Below, one piece after another: positions 55,325-60,413 of a stretch of DNA of 60,413 bases. The translations under genes were made by a program, and so were the position numbers. Positions within the stretch are counted from its first letter, which is position 1. Every line of letters begins with the position of its first letter. Under the pieces are notes generated by a model that ran no database searches, was not told where the DNA came from, and was given only the letters and a program-made list of their open reading frames with translations. Origin of the DNA: Moraxella bovoculi 237 (GTDB taxonomy: Bacteria; Pseudomonadota; Gammaproteobacteria; Pseudomonadales; Moraxellaceae); contig NZ_AOMT01000031.1 of assembly GCF_000696305.2 (NCBI RefSeq), positions 1-60,413 of the forward strand, written 5' to 3'.

Positions 55325-55923
55325 TGGATACATTGGATTTTTATCAAACAAATGCCGTGGATTTTTTCAGCCAAACGATTGATGTTGATATGCAGAATCT
55401 TTATCAATGTTTTTTTGAGCATCTGCCCAAGAGAGAGCAAATAATACTAGATGTTGGTTGTGGCTCAGGGCGAGATAGTGCGTTTTTTGCGCGATTGGGG
55501 TTTGATGTAACTGCCATTGATGGCAGCCAAAAACTCATTGATTTAGCGCAGGGAGTGGATGCTGTGGTTGATTGGCGGGTGTTAAATTTTAAGGATATAA
55601 AAAATCAACCATGGCAAAATAAATTTACAGGCATTTGGGCATGTGCTTCTTTGCTTCATGTGCCATTCCGTGATTTGCCGAAATTATTAAACGAGCTAAT
55701 AGAATGCTTGCAGTTGGGCGGGGTTTTATATGTATCTTTTAAATATGGAGGCAGTGAGCGCATCAAAGAAGGAAGGTTTTTTTGCGACTTGAATGAAGAG
55801 CGTTGGAAAATTATTGAAAATCAGCTAGATAATTTTGATATGCTTAGGCTTTGGCAGACAAAAGATAATCGGGTGGATAGGCAGGAGATTTGGCTGAATG
55901 TTATTTTATGCAGAACCATTTAA
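55324..55923 (+). CDS. Class I SAM-dependent methyltransferase
   Basis: A 199-residue protein with SAM motif I LDVGCGSGRDS (Asp43 to Ser52), acidic residue 66 in VTAIDGS, and WACASLLHVP at motif IV. There is no (N/D/S)PP(Y/F) motif, so it does not look like a classical DNA amino-methyltransferase and is closer to small-molecule or tellurite-type enzymes. KYGGSERIKEGRFFCDLNEE is a conserved-looking late segment. The ATG at 55324 overlaps the HNH stop (TGATG); an earlier in-frame ATG at 55288 lies inside the HNH gene and is rejected. Substrate unknown. Confidence 0.85.
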   Translation: MDTLDFYQTNAVDFFSQTIDVDMQNLYQCFFEHLPKREQIILDVGCGSGRDSAFFARLGFDVTAIDGSQKLIDLAQGVDAVVDWRVLNFKDIKNQPWQNKFTGIWACASLLHVPFRDLPKLLNELIECLQLGGVLYVSFKYGGSERIKEGRFFCDLNEERWKIIENQLDNFDMLRLWQTKDNRVDRQEIWLNVILCRTI

Positions 55924-55938
55924 AAACAATAATTTAAT

Positions 55939-55967
55939 AAAAAAGGACAGTCATTATCTGTCCTTTT
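55939..55967. terminator. Terminator closing the HNH-methyltransferase unit and map
   Basis: Arms AAAAGGACAG and CTGTCCTTTT with a seven-base loop between convergent genes. It marks the right end of the AT-rich patch. Confidence 0.8.
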
Positions 55968-55978
55968 GTGTATCGTGG

Positions 55979-56770
55979 TTAGCTGTTTAAAAAACTTAAA
56001 TCTTCACCTTTTCGCTGAGTGGTGACGATGCAGCCATCATCAGTAACGATGAGCGTGTGTTCCCATTGGGCGGAGAGCTTACGATCCTTGGTGATAGCAG
56101 TCCAGCCGTCTTTCATGATTTTGGTTTGCCAGACGCCTTGATTGATCATGGGTTCGATGGTGATTGCCATGCCTGTTTTTAGTTGAACGCCGGTGCCTTT
56201 TTTGCCGTAGTGTAGTACCTGTGGTTCGCAGTGGAATTCTTTGCCCAGTCCGTGCCCACAGAATTCGCGCACGATACTAAAGCGCTCAGGCTCGACCACT
56301 TCTTGGATGGCGGCACCGATGTCACCAAGATAAGCACCGTCTTTGACGACTTTCATGCCAGCGTATAGGGCTTTTTGGGCGACGTCACAGATGCGATTTG
56401 CCATTACAGAACCTTCACCAACGACCCACATGCAAGAGGTGTCGCCATAATAGCCGTCTTTGATGACGGTTACGTCGATATTGATGATGTCTCCGTCTTT
56501 TAGTAGGCGTGCATGGTCAGGAATGCCGTGGCACACGACATGGTTGATCGAGGTGCAGATGGATTTTGGAAAGCCGTGATAGTTTAGGCTGGCGGGCGTG
56601 GCGTCTTGTACTTCGGTGATGTATTTATGCGCCAGATCGTTCAATTCGCCCGTGCTAACCCCAACCTTAACATGCTCATCGAGCATCTCTAGAACTTCAG
56701 CCGCCAGGCGACCTGCGATTTTCATTTTTTCGATGTCTTTAGCGTTTAGGATGGGAATATTCTTGCTCAT
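55979..56770 (-). CDS. map: Type I methionine aminopeptidase
   Basis: Removes the initiator methionine from new proteins. The 263-residue protein has the pita-bread metal ligands in INIDVTVIKDGYYGDTSCMW (two Asp), the His in FCGHGLGKEFH, and Glu in ITIEPM and near the C-terminus in SAQWEHTLIV. NYHGFPKSICTSINHVVCHG carries the substrate His. Length is normal. The map gene often lies beside rpsB or glnD; here glnD is about 5 kb away, with the intervening genes including the accessory patch. Confidence 0.96.
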   Translation of the reverse strand: MSKNIPILNAKDIEKMKIAGRLAAEVLEMLDEHVKVGVSTGELNDLAHKYITEVQDATPASLNYHGFPKSICTSINHVVCHGIPDHARLLKDGDIINIDVTVIKDGYYGDTSCMWVVGEGSVMANRICDVAQKALYAGMKVVKDGAYLGDIGAAIQEVVEPERFSIVREFCGHGLGKEFHCEPQVLHYGKKGTGVQLKTGMAITIEPMINQGVWQTKIMKDGWTAITKDRKLSAQWEHTLIVTDDGCIVTTQRKGEDLSFLNS

Positions 56771-56792
56771 GGTATGCCTTCATTGTGATTAT

Positions 56793-56828
56793 GTAAAAAA
56801 TAGGTGCTCAATCAATGGCACCTATTTT
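56793..56828 (-). terminator. Terminator of the TIGR01244-type gene
   Basis: Eleven-base arms AAAATAGGTGC and GCACCTATTTT with a short loop. On the minus strand it is followed by further Ts and lies between this gene and map. Confidence 0.8.
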
Positions 56829-56857
56829 ACTAAAAATCAATCAAATTCGCACGGTTT

Positions 56858-57208
56858 TTATTCTTCATCAAGCAGATCTTGTTCGCGTGCAGCTTGTAAA
56901 ATCACGCTTGAGCGGTTGCCAGTGCGGCAAAAGATGTGCAATGGGCGCTCTGTTTGATTATAAAAATCAGCGAATTCTTGAACGTGATTCATGTCAAGCA
57001 TGCCCGATGAGAAGGCAATTTGCTTATAGATGATGCCGTGTTCAGTGCAGGCAGCTTTGATCTCATCTGAGGTCGGCTGACCCGGCTCTTCGCCATCTGG
57101 GCGATTATTAACGATGGTTTTTACGCCTTGTTTGGCAAGCTCTGCCACATCAGCAGGGGTGATTTGACCTGATAATGTGATGCGAAATTCAGGAGCAACG
57201 TCGTGCAT
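56858..57208 (-). CDS. TIGR01244-family phosphatase/sulfurtransferase-like protein
   Basis: A 116-residue single-domain protein with a dual-specificity-phosphatase-like fold. The likely P-loop is FCRTGNRS (Cys-x5-Arg, with Cys at about residue 94) and GVKTIVNNRPDGEE is a typical upstream strand-turn. The family is often annotated as sulfur transferase or phosphatase and sometimes found fused to beta-lactamase-like hydrolases involved in sulfide detoxification. The substrate is not established. AAGGA precedes the ATG. It is monocistronic. Confidence 0.82.
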   Translation of the reverse strand: MHDVAPEFRITLSGQITPADVAELAKQGVKTIVNNRPDGEEPGQPTSDEIKAACTEHGIIYKQIAFSSGMLDMNHVQEFADFYNQTERPLHIFCRTGNRSSVILQAAREQDLLDEE

Positions 57209-57399
57209 GGATAAATCCTTAAAATATTGAATAATGGTGTGACTAGCTTACTCGGTTTTTGTACTTTTGGCAAATTTAATTGGTCAAATATAAGGTTTTG
57301 GCGCATCAATGACCATGCAGTCAAGATGTCAAAAATGTTGAGCCCCATATCAAGGCTTATGATAAAATTTAAAAACAGCAAGCCATCGCAAGCTTATAA

Positions 57400-59559
<2,160 letters not shown>

Positions 59560-59584
59560 TGGATGTATTGATACGATAACCACA

Positions 59585-59612
59585 AAATAAGCCCGATAAT
59601 GGGCTTATTTTT
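59585..59612. terminator. fadH terminator
   Basis: Arms AAATAAGCCC and GGGCTTATTT with a six-base loop between convergent fadH and the lipocalin gene. Confidence 0.85.
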
Positions 59613-59628
59613 ATGAGTGAATGGACCG

Positions 59629-60159
59629 TTATTGTGCGGTTTTGGTGAAATTGGTTAGGTCGTAGCCGTTTTGTTTGGCGATACCAAGATAGCGATCATA
59701 GGTAGTGGAATCTAAGGTCTTGTCTCGTGATAGGATCCATAGATATTTATTATTTGGTGTGCCGACGAGTGCTGATTGGTATTTGCCATTTTGCTTTTCG
59801 CCCAATGCCAGCACCCAGTAGTCAGCCTGTCCAAAGGGGAGCTTTTTTAGGATAGATGGCAGAAATGATACCTTTAATTTGCTGTTGGTCTGATCGATGG
59901 CGTAAGCCTCGCCGGTTGCGCCTGTCATTTTGCCTGACTGAGTTTTGCATTCGTTTTTGATGGTGATTTTACCATTCGATTTTAGGGTATAGGTGGCTTT
60001 GACGTCGGAGGCGCATTTGTTTTGAAATGACATCGGTAGTCGTCCAATCTCGTACCATGTGCCAAGATAGCTGTTCAAATCTACCTGCGGCACGGTGGTG
60101 GGTGCAGCGTGAACGATACTGCCGAATGCTAGGGTGGTGACGAGAAGATATTTTTTCAT
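59629..60159 (-). CDS. blc: Bacterial lipocalin (Blc-like)
   Basis: A 176-residue exported lipocalin, predicted to bind lipids in the envelope. The signal peptide ends VHA-APTT with no lipobox Cys, so it appears to be a soluble periplasmic or secreted form, unlike the lipoprotein Blc of E. coli. The lipocalin signature GTWYEIGRLPMSFQ opens the barrel, followed by the Blc-typical YWVLAL and YLWILSRDK. The ATG at 60159 is chosen because AAGGA lies just upstream; the longer frame to 60198 would spoil the signal peptide. Confidence 0.9.
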   Translation of the reverse strand: MKKYLLVTTLAFGSIVHAAPTTVPQVDLNSYLGTWYEIGRLPMSFQNKCASDVKATYTLKSNGKITIKNECKTQSGKMTGATGEAYAIDQTNSKLKVSFLPSILKKLPFGQADYWVLALGEKQNGKYQSALVGTPNNKYLWILSRDKTLDSTTYDRYLGIAKQNGYDLTNFTKTAQ

Positions 60160-60413
60160 AGTATGTCCTTGTGTGGTGTTGGGTGGAATGATTGGCAATG
60201 AAGCTTGTTTATTTTATTTAAAATCTACATCTGAGCCATTCATCAAAGATCGCTCATTTCTAATGTATCGCATCACCACCCAAAAAGATGTACAGATTTT
60301 GTATCTGAATGTGCCTAATCTTTCGGATTGTTAGTTTGACCCAATAAAAAAAGACACACACACGTACGTCGTCGTTTACGTTTTGTTTAGTTTAGTTAGT
60401 TAGTTAGTTAGTT
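60160..60413. other. Terminal stretch with suspected artefact tail
   Basis: About 250 bases beyond the lipocalin start with no supported gene. The last 61 bases (60353-60413) shift step by step from AC repeats to ACGT, CGT, CGTTT, GTTT and finally TTAG repeats, which does not resemble natural sequence and looks like a contig-end artefact. Confidence 0.6.

Noticed and set aside
55900-55980. Direct repeat of the tRNA-Ser 3' end as a right attachment site
   Set aside because: No match to GGTTCGAATCCCTCCGTC is seen at the right end of the AT-rich patch.
60134-60334. 66-codon plus-strand ORF at the window end
   Set aside because: It overlaps the lipocalin start antisense, has no binding site and no recognisable domain.

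Overview
The window is a chromosomal stretch of a gammaproteobacterium of the family Moraxellaceae, most likely Moraxella (Psychrobacter cannot be excluded). The evidence is a tmRNA tag of ANDETYALAA, an AccA lacking the usual N-terminal helical extension, a division/cell-wall cluster that stops after mraY, a short-form HisG, and several gene orders shared with Acinetobacter and Pseudomonas. Almost everything is housekeeping. I see no phage, insertion sequence or CRISPR array. One AT-rich accessory patch of about 2.7 kb (about 53.25-55.93 kb) stands out.

Layout. 1-560: truncated gene, tRNA-Glu and tRNA-Ala. 560-2074: gltX. 2.4-10.1 kb: dcw-type operon rsmH-ftsL-ftsI-murE-murF-mraY. 10.1-14.8 kb: crotonase, Bcr/CflA exporter, rlmH, RDD protein, YraN-like protein and a DolP-like lipoprotein. 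14.9-19.7 kb: ibaG-murA, a terminator, then hisG-hisD-hisC. 19.8-21.3 kb: class I fumarase. 21.5-26.8 kb: rne and rluC, divergent across about 700 noncoding bases. 26.9-33.2 kb: ppx, accA, tilS, proC, yggT, thiD. 33.4-33.7 kb: tRNA-Ser(GCT) and tRNA-Arg(ACG), each with a near-consensus promoter. 33.8-37.7 kb: RDD protein, hemN, cation exchanger, pth. 37.8-46.9 kb: the familiar order hemA / TPR protein-lolB-ispE-tRNA-Gln-prs-rplY-pth, here split by a convergent putP between prs and rplY. 46.9-53.2 kb: class V aminotransferase, glnD, WG-repeat protein, ssrA, DedA protein, tRNA-Ser(GGA). 53.2-55.9 kb: accessory patch. 56-60.2 kb: map, TIGR01244-type phosphatase, fadH, lipocalin. The last ~60 bases are a morphing low-complexity tail that looks like an assembly artefact.

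The accessory patch begins at the 3' end of tRNA-Ser(GGA). It holds a HEPN-like RNase gene broken by an in-frame TAG at codon 49, then a tightly coupled two-gene unit: an HNH endonuclease with a helical N-terminal domain and a small class I SAM methyltransferase (TGATG overlap). This is the best candidate for an uncharacterised, possibly defensive, system. A 52-base sequence bridging the end of tRNA-Ser and the start of the patch recurs with 49/52 identity in inverted orientation 5 kb away, at the end of the class V aminotransferase gene.

How the genes work together: peptidoglycan precursor synthesis (murA, murE, murF, mraY) and septal synthesis (ftsI, ftsL); translation and RNA metabolism (gltX, tilS, rluC, rlmH, rsmH, pth, rplY, rne, ssrA, tRNAs); histidine, proline, haem and isoprenoid synthesis; fatty-acid synthesis and unsaturated fatty-acid breakdown (accA, fadH, crotonase); nitrogen sensing (glnD); and envelope lipoprotein handling (lolB, DolP).
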